64,000 nucleotides of DNA from Mesorhizobium onobrychidis (GTDB taxonomy: Bacteria; Pseudomonadota; Alphaproteobacteria; Rhizobiales; Rhizobiaceae): assembly GCF_024707545.1 (NCBI RefSeq), contig NZ_CP062229.1, forward strand, positions 6,677,501 to 6,741,500, written 5' to 3'. Under the pieces are notes generated by a model, which was not told the origin of the DNA, did no database searches, and worked only from the letters and a program-made list of their open reading frames with translations. Shown piece after piece: positions 49,532 through 60,000 of this stretch. Both the position numbers and the translations under genes were made by a program. How positions within the stretch are numbered: the first letter of the stretch is position 1; every line of letters starts with the position of its first letter.

Positions 49532-50392
49532 ATGCCAACGAACACTGACCGGAGACAATTGCTGCAAAACCTGTTGCCCGAAGGCCTACCGGTTACAAAG
49601 CAATGGCTAGCGAAGCAGACCCCGGACTTCGATCGCCATGCGCTCGACAATCTGGTCAAAAGCAGGCAGCTCACGCCGCTCGCATCCGGCGTCTACATAC
49701 GCCCCGGTACACACCTCACCTGGCAGGGCGTCGTCGCTGCGTTGCAGACTATCTTCCGCACGGATCTCACTGTCGGCGGGCTAACTGCACTCGAATTGCA
49801 AGGATTTGCACATTACCTGCCACTATCGAGGCAACATGCAGTCCATCTCTACGGCAAAAACGCCTTGCCCACCTGGTTACAAAATGCGCTGCCTTCAGTT
49901 CAATTGGTTCGACATAGCAGTCTCAACTCACTAGGCGGCGCCGGTCTCCTAACTTGGGAGTATGATATCAATGAGCGATCTTTCGTGGCCAGCGACATAC
50001 CGGGTCAACGAGCAAGCGCGTGGCCGTTTACCATGTCGTCGCCCGAGCGCGCTTATCTCGAAGTCCTCAACGAAGTGCCTGACACCATCTCTTTCGAACA
50101 TGCCGACCAACTTCTCCAAGGTATGACGACCGTCTCGCCAAGGCGCATGGAGCAGCTCTTGCGCAAATGCACGAGCGTCAAATTGCGCAGGCTGTTCTAC
50201 TGGATGGCCGAGCGCCATTCGTACGCCTGGCTGAAGAAGCTCCCCAAACCCGAAGCGCTCGATGAACTTGGCCTTGGCAGCGGCAACAGAGTGCTGGCCA
50301 GGGGCGGCAGACTCGATACAAAATACCACATAACGGTCCCGGAGGATATGTGGACACAAGTAGCCCCTACTACAGACAAGTCCGGCTCCTGA
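49532..50392 (+). CDS. abiEi: AbiEi-type antitoxin and transcriptional repressor
   Basis: Antitoxin of a type IV toxin-antitoxin and abortive-infection module, 286 residues, intact. The N-terminal ~90 residues form a winged helix (RQLLQNLLPEGLPVTKQWLA, LVKSRQLTPLASGVYIRPGT); the C-terminal domain (SSPERAYLEVLNEVPDTISF, RRMEQLLRKCTSVKLRRLFY, LDTKYHITVP) counteracts the toxin and helps operator binding. It overlaps the toxin gene by 43 bases. Two inverted repeats upstream suggest autoregulation. Confidence 0.9.
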   Translation: MPTNTDRRQLLQNLLPEGLPVTKQWLAKQTPDFDRHALDNLVKSRQLTPLASGVYIRPGTHLTWQGVVAALQTIFRTDLTVGGLTALELQGFAHYLPLSRQHAVHLYGKNALPTWLQNALPSVQLVRHSSLNSLGGAGLLTWEYDINERSFVASDIPGQRASAWPFTMSSPERAYLEVLNEVPDTISFEHADQLLQGMTTVSPRRMEQLLRKCTSVKLRRLFYWMAERHSYAWLKKLPKPEALDELGLGSGNRVLARGGRLDTKYHITVPEDMWTQVAPTTDKSGS

Positions 50393-51309
50393 CGCGTGTC
50401 TTGCCGCTCGTTGCGGCGGAGACGTGCTTCGCCCTAAAAGGCGGCACCGCCATCAATCTCTTTATTCGCGATCTGCCGCGGCTTTCCGTCGACATCGATC
50501 TTGTCTATCTGCCTATGGACGAGCGTGACGAGGCGCTCAAGAAAATCGCTGATGCGCTCGCGCGCATTGCTGATGCGATTTCAAAGGCGATGCCCGATAC
50601 GGAGATCATCCGATCGTATGAAGATCAGCGCGATGCCTTGCGCCTGTTCGTGACGCAAGGCGGGGATCGCATCAAGATCGAACTCTCGCCCGTGCTGCGC
50701 GGCTCGGTATTCCCAGAGGAGCTACGAGAGGTGTCACCAGCCGTCGAAGAGCAATTCGGCTTCGTCGAGATGCAACTTCTTTCGATCCCCGATCTCTATG
50801 CCGGAAAAATCTGCGCCGCGCTCGATCGCCAACATCCGCGCGATCTCTTCGATGTCAAATTGCTGCTCGAGAATGAAGGATTGACCGAGGATCTGGTAAA
50901 GACCTTTCTCGTCTACCTCATCAGTCACAACCGAACGATGGCTGAACTCCTTCAACCGACCCGCAAGGACATTGCCGGCATCTACGAAGGTGAGTTTTTG
51001 CGCATGTCGCAGATCGAGGTGAGCCTCGATGAATTGCTCGACGGTCGCCAGCGACTGATTGCGGGCCTCAATCAGGCATTGACCGACGATCAGCGAAAAT
51101 TTCTTCTCTCATTTAAGGCGCGTCGCCCACAATGGGATCTGCTCGGAATTGAAGGGGCGGACAAGCTTCCCGCCGTTCGCTGGAAGCTCCAAAATCTGGA
51201 ACGCATGCCTGAGGCGAGACATCAGCAGGCATACCAAAATCTTGAACGAGTGCTCAGCAAGAAAGCGAGTGACTCTACCACGCCACCGCGTACCGATACC
51301 GAAGAGTGA
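50350..51309 (+). CDS. abiEii: AbiEii-type nucleotidyltransferase toxin
   Basis: Toxin of the AbiE module, 319 residues, intact. Nucleotidyltransferase motifs: FALKGGTAINLF (GG/S loop), LSVDIDLVYLP (catalytic Asp pair), GGDRIKIELSPVLRG (third Asp/Glu position) and SIPDLYAGKICAALDRQHPRDLFDV (AbiEii signature). These toxins transfer nucleotides to RNA, for example tRNA acceptor stems, and stop growth on phage infection. The start at 50350 overlaps abiEi, implying coupled translation. Confidence 0.92.
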   Translation: MDTSSPYYRQVRLLTRVLPLVAAETCFALKGGTAINLFIRDLPRLSVDIDLVYLPMDERDEALKKIADALARIADAISKAMPDTEIIRSYEDQRDALRLFVTQGGDRIKIELSPVLRGSVFPEELREVSPAVEEQFGFVEMQLLSIPDLYAGKICAALDRQHPRDLFDVKLLLENEGLTEDLVKTFLVYLISHNRTMAELLQPTRKDIAGIYEGEFLRMSQIEVSLDELLDGRQRLIAGLNQALTDDQRKFLLSFKARRPQWDLLGIEGADKLPAVRWKLQNLERMPEARHQQAYQNLERVLSKKASDSTTPPRTDTEE

Positions 51310-51325
51310 GACCTTGTTTGCCGGC

Positions 51326-51796
51326 TCACCTTGTTATCGCGCAGCGGCGAACGGCACGGCGGATGACCTCGCTCGAATCTGGGTCGGGGTGCTCGCCACC
51401 GCCTTTCCATTCATCAGAACCCAGCCATTCTTCGAAGTAGAATAGCCATGTCGCAATCCACGGGATTAAGGTCTGGTCCAAGCGCATCGAACCCACCCAC
51501 TCATGCGCTTTAGGCAGGTGCAAGCAGAGGCGGAGTGGATCGCGGTAGACGTGCGGCAATTTCCTCTCGCCAGCAAGAAGCTGAAGGTCCGGTTCCAGCA
51601 CGACAGCCTTCGCTGATCCGCCTCGCTCATAGGTCAAGCGGACTCGATATTCCCGATTCAAGGGCGTGGGACGAACATGATATTCCCACGACAGTCCTTT
51701 TGCATTCAACGCACCGTCACCCGCACAAATCGGGTTCGCTCGCAGGAACAAAAACTGCTGTGCGGGCGTGAGATCAGGACGGGTTGACCAGCTCAT
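51326..51796 (-). CDS. E2-like protein of a short type II CBASS operon
   Basis: A 156-residue protein whose ATG (51796) overlaps the stop codon of the cyclase gene (TAATG), so the two form an operon. The centre reads LLAGERKLPHVYRDPLRLCL and then LDQTLIPWIATWLFYFEEWL, the order of a ubiquitin-conjugating (E2/UBC) fold with a candidate catalytic Cys in RLCLHLP; the end has DEWKGGGEHP. Short type II CBASS operons have a stand-alone E2-like protein that conjugates the C-terminus of the cyclase to cellular targets and primes it. The protein appears intact although its cyclase partner is broken. Confidence 0.65.
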   Translation of the reverse strand: MSWSTRPDLTPAQQFLFLRANPICAGDGALNAKGLSWEYHVRPTPLNREYRVRLTYERGGSAKAVVLEPDLQLLAGERKLPHVYRDPLRLCLHLPKAHEWVGSMRLDQTLIPWIATWLFYFEEWLGSDEWKGGGEHPDPDSSEVIRRAVRRCAITR

Positions 51797-53016
51797 TAAT
51801 CACCGAAGTACGTGTTCTTCAGAACAGCCGTCGCCGCAGCGCTGTTGGTCAACGTAAGACCAACCATAAGCGCAACAAAAAGCTTTTGCGCCGCGCGCGC
51901 GCCTGAAAACTGTTCGGTGCGGGCATCCATGACGCGCGCCACGACGGTCTTGCCGTAGGAATCGCGGAGTTTCTTGGTGATGCGGTCGAGGCCTTCGAGT
52001 TCAGCGAGGTTCTCGAAGTCGGCGAGCGCCTTGGCGTGCCAGGCATAAAAGCCGTGGCCCGCGCAGGCTCCTTGTTCCAGCGCTCGGCGAAATTCTCGCC
52101 GATGGTCGTTTCGTTGGCGACAACATACATCCGCTGACCATTCACGAAAGGCCGATCAATGAAGTGAGGCATCATCCGGATCGTTGCGATGACGACATCA
52201 AGTGCGGAGTCAAAGGTGAACGTGTTCACGCAGTACTCGTAGGCTTGCGCTGCCAGCGTCGTAATGACGATAGAGATTGGCGCGATGTCGGCCTCGATAT
52301 CGAAGAAATAGATATCGCGGTGGCGCTTCAGCAGCTGAACGGTTTGGCGCAAAATGCCCTTGACCCTTATGTGCACGGGGAAGGGCTCGATATTAGCCTG
52401 CCGGTCAGCTGCGATGGCCTTTTGAACCTTGAGGCGCGGCCGCATCAAGGCGCGCTTCTCGAACAGTGCCCAATATCCCTTCGGGTTGGGCTTGAATTCG
52501 CTCAGGCTTTTATCCGGTACCAACTCGCCGCCATTGTTGCAGCTGGGGTTCACAATTGTTGGTGTAACATCCAGATGGAATTCGCGCGCGTAGTTCAGAC
52601 GCCAGCACCGCTTTTTCTCCTCAAGCATAGCTGCATAGCGTGCATTTTCGCGAAGCCGGTCGCCAACGATCTTCTTCAGCTCAGCGGGCGGGCGTACCGA
52701 CGCAAATCGGAAAACGAGCAGATAACATCGACATCGAATCCTCGCGGCCGAGCGGTTTCACTGAGGTGCCCAGCCCCGCCGATCCATGCGGGTAAACATC
52801 AATGTGTTGCAAAATGGGATTGTCCGACGAGGACAACCAATCTGCGACCGCCTCATAGCTCGCCTTGGCGGCCTCCATTTGCGCGGTGGTCAGTTCGAGA
52901 TCCTGACAGATCTCGTCCAATATCGAATAGACCTCGGATTTGCGCAGCAAGACATTCTGAGGCACGAGGCTTCCGGCAAACTCGTTCATTTCATCACTTT
53001 GCTTAGTTGGTAGCAT
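51796..53016 (-). pseudogene. CBASS CD-NTase (cGAS-like nucleotidyltransferase), multiply frameshifted
   Basis: Oligonucleotide cyclase that makes a cyclic nucleotide alarm signal on phage infection. The N-terminal part (EICQDLELTTAQMEAAKASY, then YPHGSAGLGTSVKPLGRE) contains the Gly-Ser of the active site. Single-base shifts near 52735 and 52690 interrupt the reading just before FDVDVICSFSD, which carries the catalytic DxD. The rest continues in a third frame (RCWRLNYAREFHLDVTPTIV, LLKRHRDIYFFDIEADIAPI). Another shift near 52060 precedes the C-terminal part (FYAWHAKALADFENLAELEG to LKNTYFGD, stop 51796-51798). The whole length is recognisable, but no functional enzyme can be made as read. 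No effector gene lies alongside. Confidence 0.82.
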
Positions 53017-53171
53017 GGCACAAACGGCTCTGCCGGTTCCGTCAGAAACACAGGTTCAATGCGCGCCCGGTCGCGGCGAGCCGCTGCCGCGCCCATTGTC
53101 ACTTGGCACTTAATTATGAGAATGCCATACAAACGATTCCAAATGCTTAGGCCCGGCACTTAATTTGATAA

Positions 53172-53769
53172 TTAGCAGTTAATTTGATAATCGCTCTTGG
53201 CGAGACCGGTAACTTCTCTGGGGTTAGGCGGCGCGCAGGAGAGCCGTTCGCCAATCCTGATGGTTCGCTTGCGCACGGTGGCATGCGTCTCGGTCGGCTC
53301 AACGGGCAGGAATTCGGCAAGCACTCTCGCAGCCTGCCGGTACGGCATCATGCTCCCCAGCCGCGCCGTCAGTTCCATCAGCTCGGATGTCGCTCGATCC
53401 GGGCAGATCTCCCGCAGCGGCGCAAAGGCATCGACCATGCCTGGGTAACAATCCCGACACAGCATCCAACGAGGATTGCGCACCTCCACGATGCCAAAGA
53501 CAGTCCGGATCCGTCGCGTCGTGTAGTCCTTGACCGGCCGAAACCTGTGGCAATCCGGGCAGACCCGACGAAACTAGGGAATACGTCTCCGCCTCATGGT
53601 TCACGACCGCGCTCTGCAGCGCCGCCATGATGGTCTTGCTATCTTCGATCGACAGGCCGAGGTCGCCGTCAAACAGACGTTCCCAGCTCTTGTCGATGCG
53701 GACCGCCTTCCGGCAAACGTCACCGAACTCGTTCCTGCCCTCGATCGTGATCGTCCATTCCACCGCCAT
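53172..53769 (-). pseudogene. ISKra4-family transposase N-terminal remnant
   Basis: From ATG 53769 (MAVEWTITIEGRNEFGDVCR) the sequence follows the N-terminal domain of ISKra4 transposases. After a frameshift near 53560 it goes on with VEVRNPRWMLCRDCYPGMVD, then PYRQAARVLAEFLPVEPTET, and stops at 53172. The catalytic domain is missing. The insertion lies upstream of the CBASS genes and may have removed an effector gene. Confidence 0.75.
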
Positions 53770-53799
53770 CGCTCTCCCTCCGAACAAAGCGGCGCTCAT

Positions 53800-54099
53800 A
53801 GACTACGCGGGCCTAACAACCTGTATTCGACCCCAGGGAAATTACCGGTCTCGAAAGATAGCCTGCGACCGATCTCGTCGCTGCTAGGAGGAATGCTGTG
53901 CCTTTAGGCGCTTCCTGGCTACGCTCAGTTCTTTGACAATGCGTCCGTGACGAACTGGGGCAGTCATTGCGCAGCCAACCACGGGGCTCGATAACAGGCC
54001 GGCGTCCCGGACCCGCACGAAAAAGTACACCATTGCGTAATTGCGCTGGACTGCTCGCCATTCAAGCGGAATCACCAGCCTTTGAAGCTGGCACAAACC
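53800..54099. other. No gene recognised; boundary zone
   Basis: Short frames only. To the left most genes are decayed, to the right all recognised genes are open. No tRNA gene or attachment repeat was recognised here. Confidence 0.4.
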
Positions 54100-54723
54100 T
54101 CAACTGTTCCGCTGCAGCAAACCGTTTAAGACGAGATCGACATGTGCCTCGATAAAGGCCGCCTCATCGATTGGATTTCTGTCTGCGAAGATCAGTTTCC
54201 AGATAGTGAGGTGAATAGCCGAGCTGATCACCACTTCCGGCATATTTGCAGCGGCGCCCTCGTGAAACTCGCCCGAAGCCACGCCTTGCTCGATAAGCGC
54301 GCGAACTGCGTCGAGCAGGGGTGCGATAAACTCGCTGTAATGCCGGTCGATGATATTGGGGAAGCGCGAACCGTCAGCCAATTGGAGGCGCAACAACTCT
54401 CTCGTCTTCCTGTCGCCGGCGAGCTTGTCGTATCCCAGGAGAAGCAATTGGCGCAAACGGTCGGAATGAGAGCCTAGCAGCGCATCGATAGAAGCTCGGA
54501 CGTCTTCGAACGGCGCCGAGACATGTCCCATCGTTGCCTCGAACAAAGCGTCCTTCGTCGGAAAATACAGATAGACCGTGCCTTTTGTGACGCCCAGGCG
54601 CGCGGCGACGTCTTCGACGCGCGCGGCTGCATATCCCTTTTCGACAAACTCCTCGAACGCCGCATCGAGGATCTCGTGCGGGCGCCTCGCTTTCTGTTCT
54701 GCTCGAGAAAGTTTCTTTTCCAT
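54100..54723 (-). CDS. TetR/AcrR-family repressor
   Basis: Repressor of 207 residues, divergent from the efflux operon. The start at 54723 (MEKKLSRAEQKARRPHEILD) is chosen because AAGG lies upstream at a proper distance; ATG 54732 is the alternative. The N-terminal helix-turn-helix is RVEDVAARLGVTKGTVYLYF followed by PTKDALFEATMG; the C-terminal ~140 residues form the ligand-binding helical domain. Homologues regulate neighbouring RND pumps. A palindrome at 54773-54790 is the likely operator. Confidence 0.93.
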   Translation of the reverse strand: MEKKLSRAEQKARRPHEILDAAFEEFVEKGYAAARVEDVAARLGVTKGTVYLYFPTKDALFEATMGHVSAPFEDVRASIDALLGSHSDRLRQLLLLGYDKLAGDRKTRELLRLQLADGSRFPNIIDRHYSEFIAPLLDAVRALIEQGVASGEFHEGAAANMPEVVISSAIHLTIWKLIFADRNPIDEAAFIEAHVDLVLNGLLQRNS

Positions 54724-54772
54724 GGCTGGCATCCTTCGTTGAACCGGTCAGACGATTCCGTCAAAAATCCAT

Positions 54773-54790
54773 TGACTAACTCGTAAGTCA
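54773..54790. promoter_or_regulatory. TetR operator overlapping the efflux promoter
   Basis: Inverted repeat TGACTAAC TC GTAAGTCA. The left arm lies in a -35 box (TTGACT, 54772-54777) and is followed after 17 bases by TATTTA as -10. Binding would block the efflux operon. Confidence 0.7.
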
Positions 54791-54837
54791 GCGATATTTA
54801 GCCCACCGTTTCCTCTGATGCAACGGTGCCTGGAGCA

Positions 54838-55902
54838 ATGAACACATTTCGCCCAATCATTCTGGGTCTCGCCTGTGCCGCCCTGGCAGGCTGCGAGGAC
54901 CATACCTCAAGCCAGACGGCACCGCAGCCGGTGCGAGCAATTGCCGCCTCGCTGGCTCAATACCAGCCGGGCGCCGCGGTCACCGGGGAAGTGAAGGCTC
55001 GGGTTCAATCCGAGTTGTCTTTCCGGACCGGCGGCCGGGTGAGAGAACGCCGCGTCGATGTCGGATCACGGGTGCGTGCGGGCGACGTCCTGATGCGCAT
55101 CGACGACACCGAGCAACGCGCCGATGTCGATTCCGCCCGGGCGGGCCTGCGGTCGGCACAAGCCACCGTCAAGCAGAAGGCGCTTGCCTTCGAACGCTAC
55201 AAGACATTGCTGAAATCGCGAGCAATCGCTCAGTCGACCTATGATGGGGCGCGAGAGGCGTTGACGACAGCGCAGGGCTCTCTGGAAGTCGCCCAGGCGA
55301 GTTTAGCGACGGCGCTGGATGCGCTTTCCCATACGGAGCTCAAAGCCGACGCAGATGGCGTCATCACCTCGCGCAGCGTCGAAGCAGGCCAGGTGGTCTC
55401 TGCGGCGCAGCCGGCGCTGACGCTTGCGCGCGATGGCCCGCGGGACGCTTCTTTCGAGGTGTTCGAAGCCTTCTTCCTCCCAGGCCGACCGACGAGTGAA
55501 GTCGAGGTTGCTCCGGTGGGTGATCGGGCGCGCACGGCACGGGGCAAAATCCGGGAAGTCTCTCCAGTCATCGATACGAGCACCGGGACCATCCGCGTCA
55601 AGGTGGCGCTGCCGCAAGAGGCGCAATGGTCGCTCGGAACGTCGGTGGTGGGTGAATTCCATTCACCGTCTCGTCAAGGTGTGATCCTGCCGTGGAGCGC
55701 CATGGCCTCCGCCGGGGGTGAGCCGGCGGTATGGGTCATCGACGCGGCAAGCAAATCGGTCTCGCTGCGCAAGGTCGCGGTCGCCCGCTATCGAACAGCC
55801 GATTTCATCGTCACCGGTGGGATTGCGCCAAAAGACCTGGTCGTCACCGACGGCGGAAAATTTCTCAAGCAGGGCCAGGCTGTGGCCTGGCAGGAGAAGT
55901 GA
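54838..55902 (+). CDS. RND efflux periplasmic adaptor lipoprotein 1
   Basis: Membrane-fusion protein, 354 residues. Starting at 54838 gives a lipoprotein signal (NTFRPIILGLACAALAGC) with LAGC lipobox. Barrel-sandwich hybrid half-motifs (GEVKARVQSELSFRTGGRVR, VDVGSRVRAGDVLMRIDDTE and LKADADGVITSRSVEAGQVV) flank an alpha-helical hairpin; beta-barrel and membrane-proximal parts follow. It bridges the inner-membrane pump to an outer-membrane channel. First gene of an operon with a second adaptor and a pump. Confidence 0.9.
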   Translation: MNTFRPIILGLACAALAGCEDHTSSQTAPQPVRAIAASLAQYQPGAAVTGEVKARVQSELSFRTGGRVRERRVDVGSRVRAGDVLMRIDDTEQRADVDSARAGLRSAQATVKQKALAFERYKTLLKSRAIAQSTYDGAREALTTAQGSLEVAQASLATALDALSHTELKADADGVITSRSVEAGQVVSAAQPALTLARDGPRDASFEVFEAFFLPGRPTSEVEVAPVGDRARTARGKIREVSPVIDTSTGTIRVKVALPQEAQWSLGTSVVGEFHSPSRQGVILPWSAMASAGGEPAVWVIDAASKSVSLRKVAVARYRTADFIVTGGIAPKDLVVTDGGKFLKQGQAVAWQEK

Positions 55903-55903
55903 C

Positions 55904-57034
55904 ATGACCAGCTTCCGTTCACGCATCTCAAGCCGGTTCGTTCAGGTGATAACGGTCCTGATCTTGCTTCAGGCCGTTCTGGTGCTGTTGCTTCTTTCGG
56001 GCTGCGACCAAAGCCCAGCCGCGAAAGCGGCCCCGCCACGACCGGTCAACGTCGTCACGGCGAAACCGGAGCTGCCCGCTGTTTTGGGTTTCGCCGGCGT
56101 CGTGCAGGCGCGGGTTGAAACAGATCTGGCATTCCGGGCATTGGGCCGCGTCATATCGCGCAGCGTCGAGGTCGGCGATCTGGTGCACAGGGGCGATGTT
56201 GTGGCCGAGCTCGATCCTCTGGCGCTGCAGCTTGCCGTCACGAGCGCCGAGGCTGATCTGCGCAATGCCGAGGCGCAGCTCGAGAACGCCACAGCCACCG
56301 AAAAGCGCAAGCGCAATCTCGCGTCTGCAAATACCGGCAGCGTTGCCGATGCCGAAGTTGCGGATCAGGGCCTCAAGTCGGCCGAGGCGGATGTGGGACA
56401 GGCGCGGGCTCGTCTCGACAAGGCACGCGAGCAGCTTGGATATTCGCGGTTGAAAGCCGAATTCGATGGCGTGGTGACCGCCACTTCGGTCCAGGTCGGA
56501 CAGACGGTCACGGCCGGTCAGACGGTCCTGAGGTTAGCCGGCCTGGATCGGCGTGATGTTGTGGTCGATGTGCCCGAAGCCCAGGTCGGTTCACTACGCC
56601 CTGGGACGCGCTTCGACATCGCTCTTCAGCTTGATGACACGGTTCGGACGGTGGGCGTTCTGCGAGAGATCGGCCCGGAAGCCGACGCCAATACCCGCAG
56701 CCACAGGTTGAAGATCGCCTTGAACGAGGCACCCGAGGTTTTCCGTCTCGGTTCCGTCGTCACGGCGACGGCGGCAAGCAAAGCCACGGCCAGCGCGATC
56801 GTGCTGCCGGCCACCGCAATCCTTGAGCAGGATGGCGCCGACCATGTCTGGGTGATCGATCGGGCCAAACTCACAATCTCCCTGAGACCGGTCCGGCTCG
56901 AAGCCCGGCCCGCCGGGGCTGCTCGTGTCCGGGTCCTGTCGGGGCTGCAGAACGGAGAAGAAGTTGCCGTCGCGGGCGCCAATGAACTCGCGGACGGCCA
57001 AAGCATAAGACCTGCACAGGAGCTGCCCCAGTGA
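55904..57034 (+). CDS. RND efflux periplasmic adaptor lipoprotein 2
   Basis: Second membrane-fusion protein, 376 residues; starts one base after the previous stop and overlaps the pump gene by four bases (GTGA). The N-terminal hydrophobic segment ends in a lipobox (AVLVLLLLSGC). Adaptor motifs: GVVQARVETDLAFRALGRVI, VEVGDLVHRGDVVAELDPLA, a helical hairpin, then LKAEFDGVVTATSVQVGQTV. Paired adaptors before one pump are found in several alphaproteobacterial RND operons and may form a mixed hexamer (inference). Confidence 0.9.
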   Translation: MTSFRSRISSRFVQVITVLILLQAVLVLLLLSGCDQSPAAKAAPPRPVNVVTAKPELPAVLGFAGVVQARVETDLAFRALGRVISRSVEVGDLVHRGDVVAELDPLALQLAVTSAEADLRNAEAQLENATATEKRKRNLASANTGSVADAEVADQGLKSAEADVGQARARLDKAREQLGYSRLKAEFDGVVTATSVQVGQTVTAGQTVLRLAGLDRRDVVVDVPEAQVGSLRPGTRFDIALQLDDTVRTVGVLREIGPEADANTRSHRLKIALNEAPEVFRLGSVVTATAASKATASAIVLPATAILEQDGADHVWVIDRAKLTISLRPVRLEARPAGAARVRVLSGLQNGEEVAVAGANELADGQSIRPAQELPQ

Positions 57035-60000
57035 ACAAATTCAACCTTTCTGACTGGGCGCTCGAGCATCGCTCGCTTGTCTGGTATTTCATGATTGCCT
57101 TTGCCTTGGCGGGCATCTTTGCCTATGTCGGGCTCGGCCGTGAGGAAGATCCGTCCTTCACCATCAAGACCATGGTGATCCAGGCGCAATGGCCGGGTGC
57201 ATCGGCACAGGAAGTTACGCAGCAGGTTAGCGACCGTATCGAAAAGAAGCTGCAGGAGCTCGAATCCGTCGAGCATACCCGCAGCCTGACCACGGCCGGC
57301 CAGACGATCGTCTTCGTCGATCTCCTGCCATCGACGAAGGCCCGGGATGTCGAGCCAACCTGGCTGCGCGTCCGCAACATGATCGCCGATATCCAGGCTG
57401 AATTTCCTTCGGGTGTCGTCGGGCCTTTCTTCAACGACCGCTTCGGCGATGTCTACGGCAACATCTTCGCCTTCACGGGTGATGGGCTGAGCCAGAGGCA
57501 ATTGCGCGATCTCGTCGAGGGCGCCCGCACGAAGATTCTGGCGGTTCCAGATGTCGGCAAGGTCGAGATCGCAGGGGCGCAGGATGAAGCGATCTTTCTC
57601 GAATTCTCGACCCGCAAGATCGCTGCCCTCGGCATCGACCGGTCTTCGATCATTTCCACTCTTCAGGCGCAGAACGCCGTCACCCAATCAGGATTTATCG
57701 AGGCGGGACCGGAACGCATCGCGCTGCGTGTCGGCGGCCGCTTCATCTCCGAGGAGAGCCTGCGAGCGATCAACCTGCGGGTCAACGACAGGTTCTTTCC
57801 GCTGACCGACGTCGCAACCATCACCCGCGGCTACGTCGATCCGCCGACCACCCTGTTTCGCTTCAACGGCAAGCCGGCGATCGCCCTGACTGTCGGGATG
57901 AAGGCCGGCGGCAATCTCGTCGACTTCGGCAAGGCGCTGGAAAAGACGATCGCCGAAATTACCCAGGATCTTCCGGTCGGCGCGGCGGTAGAGCGTGTGT
58001 CCGACCAGCCGGCAGTCGTCGATGAGGCGGTATCGAGTTTCACGCATGCCTTGTTCGAAGCGATCGCCATCGTGCTTGCCATCAGCTTCGTCAGCCTCGG
58101 GATGAGGGCTGGACTGGTGGTGGCGATTTCAATTCCGCTGGTTCTCGCCATTACGTTTCTGGTGATGCAGTACACAGGCATTTCGCTGCAACGAATCTCG
58201 CTTGGGGCGTTGATCATCGCCCTTGGTCTGCTCGTCGACGACGCCATGATCGCCGTGGAGATGATGGTGGCCCGGCTCGAGGTCGGCGACAGTCTCGAAA
58301 AAGCCGCCACCCACGTCTACACCTCGACCGCCTTCCCGATGCTGACCGGCACGCTTGTCACCGTCGCGAGCTTCGTCCCGGTCGGCTTCAACAGCAGCAG
58401 CGCGGGCGAGTTCGTCTTCTCCCTTTTCGTCGTCATTGCCGTGTCGCTCATCGTTTCCTGGGTGGTCGCGGTTCTGTTCACGCCGTTGCTCGGTGTGACG
58501 ATACTGCCGAAAACGATGAAAAAGCATGCGGATCACAAGGGCTGGTTTGCAGCCGGCTTTGCTCGCATTCTTCATCTTTGCCTGCGCTGGCGATGGGTGA
58601 CGATCGCCGTGACGGTCGCTGTCTTCGCCTTGTCCATTGCCGGCACGTCGCTGGTCCAGCAACAGTTCTTCCCCAGTTCCGATCGGCCGGAACTGATTGT
58701 CGACTGGAACCTTCCGCATAACAGCTCGATCAGCGAAACCAGCCGGCAGATGGCACGCTTCGAACAGGAGAAGCTCGCCGGCAATCCCGACATCGATCAT
58801 TGGTCGACCTATGTCGGAAGGGGCGCACCGCGCTTCATCCTCTCCTTCGATCCGCAGCCGAACGACATCACCTTCGGGCAGACCATCATTGTGACCAAGG
58901 GGCTGGACGTCCGCGACAAGCTTAGAAAGGACCTGCAGGATTACCTGCATCAGACGTTTCCGGGCACCGACGCCTTCGTGAAACTGCTCGATATCGGTCC
59001 TCCAGTCGGCAAGCCGGTTCAATATCGGGTATCGGGCCCGGATATCCAGACGGTTCGCGATCTCGCGGGCAAGCTGGGTTCGATCATCGATTCCCAACCA
59101 TCGCTGACCAATCTTGCCTTCGACTGGAACGAACCGGCGCGCGTGGTGAAGATCGATGTCTTGCAGGACAAGGCGCGACAATTGGGCGTTTCCTCGGAGG
59201 ATATCGCCACCGCGCTGAACAGCATCGTTGAGGGAGCAACCGCGACGCAGGTCAGGGATGACATCTATCTCGTGAACGTGATCGGCCGTGCCGAAGCCGA
59301 GGAGCGCGGATCCGTCGACACGTTGCTCGATCTTCAACTGTCGAGCAGCAGTGGCAAGGTCATCCCGCTGTCATCCGTGGCGACGTTCCGCTACGAACTT
59401 GAACAGCCGACGATCTGGCGGCGCGACCGGATCCCGACCATCACGATCAAGGCCGGCATCAAGGATGCGACGCAGCCAGCAACCATTGTGGCGGCGCTTG
59501 CCGAAAAGGTCGAGGCGTTCAAGACGACATTGCCCGCCGGCTACTCCGTCGAGGTCGGCGGGTCCGTCGAGGAAAGCGCCAAGTCCCAGGGTCCAATCCT
59601 GGCGGTGGCGCCGGTCATGCTGTTTGCCATGGCAACGCTCCTGATGATCCAGCTCCAGAGCTTCCATCGGCTGTTCCTCGTCTTCTCCGTCGCGCCGCTC
59701 GCCTTGGTCGGCGTTGTCGCAGCGCTGCTGCTCAGCAACGCGCCGCTCGGCTTCGTCGCCCTTTTGGGTGTGCTGGCCCTCATCGGCATTCTCATCCGCA
59801 ATTCGGTCATCCTGGTCGTGCAAATCGAGGAATTGCGTGGATCTGGACTGTCTCCATGGAAGGCAGTCGTGGAGGCAACGGAGCACCGCATGAGGCCGAT
59901 CATGCTGACGGCCGCAGCCGCCACGCTTGCCCTGATCCCGATATCGCGGCAGATCTTCTGGGGTCCGATGGCCTATTCAATGATGGGCGGCATCATCGTC

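Noticed and set aside
58129..59337. 402-codon minus-strand open frame inside the pump gene
   Set aside because: Antisense shadow of a complete RND transporter; composition rich in Arg, His and Asp.
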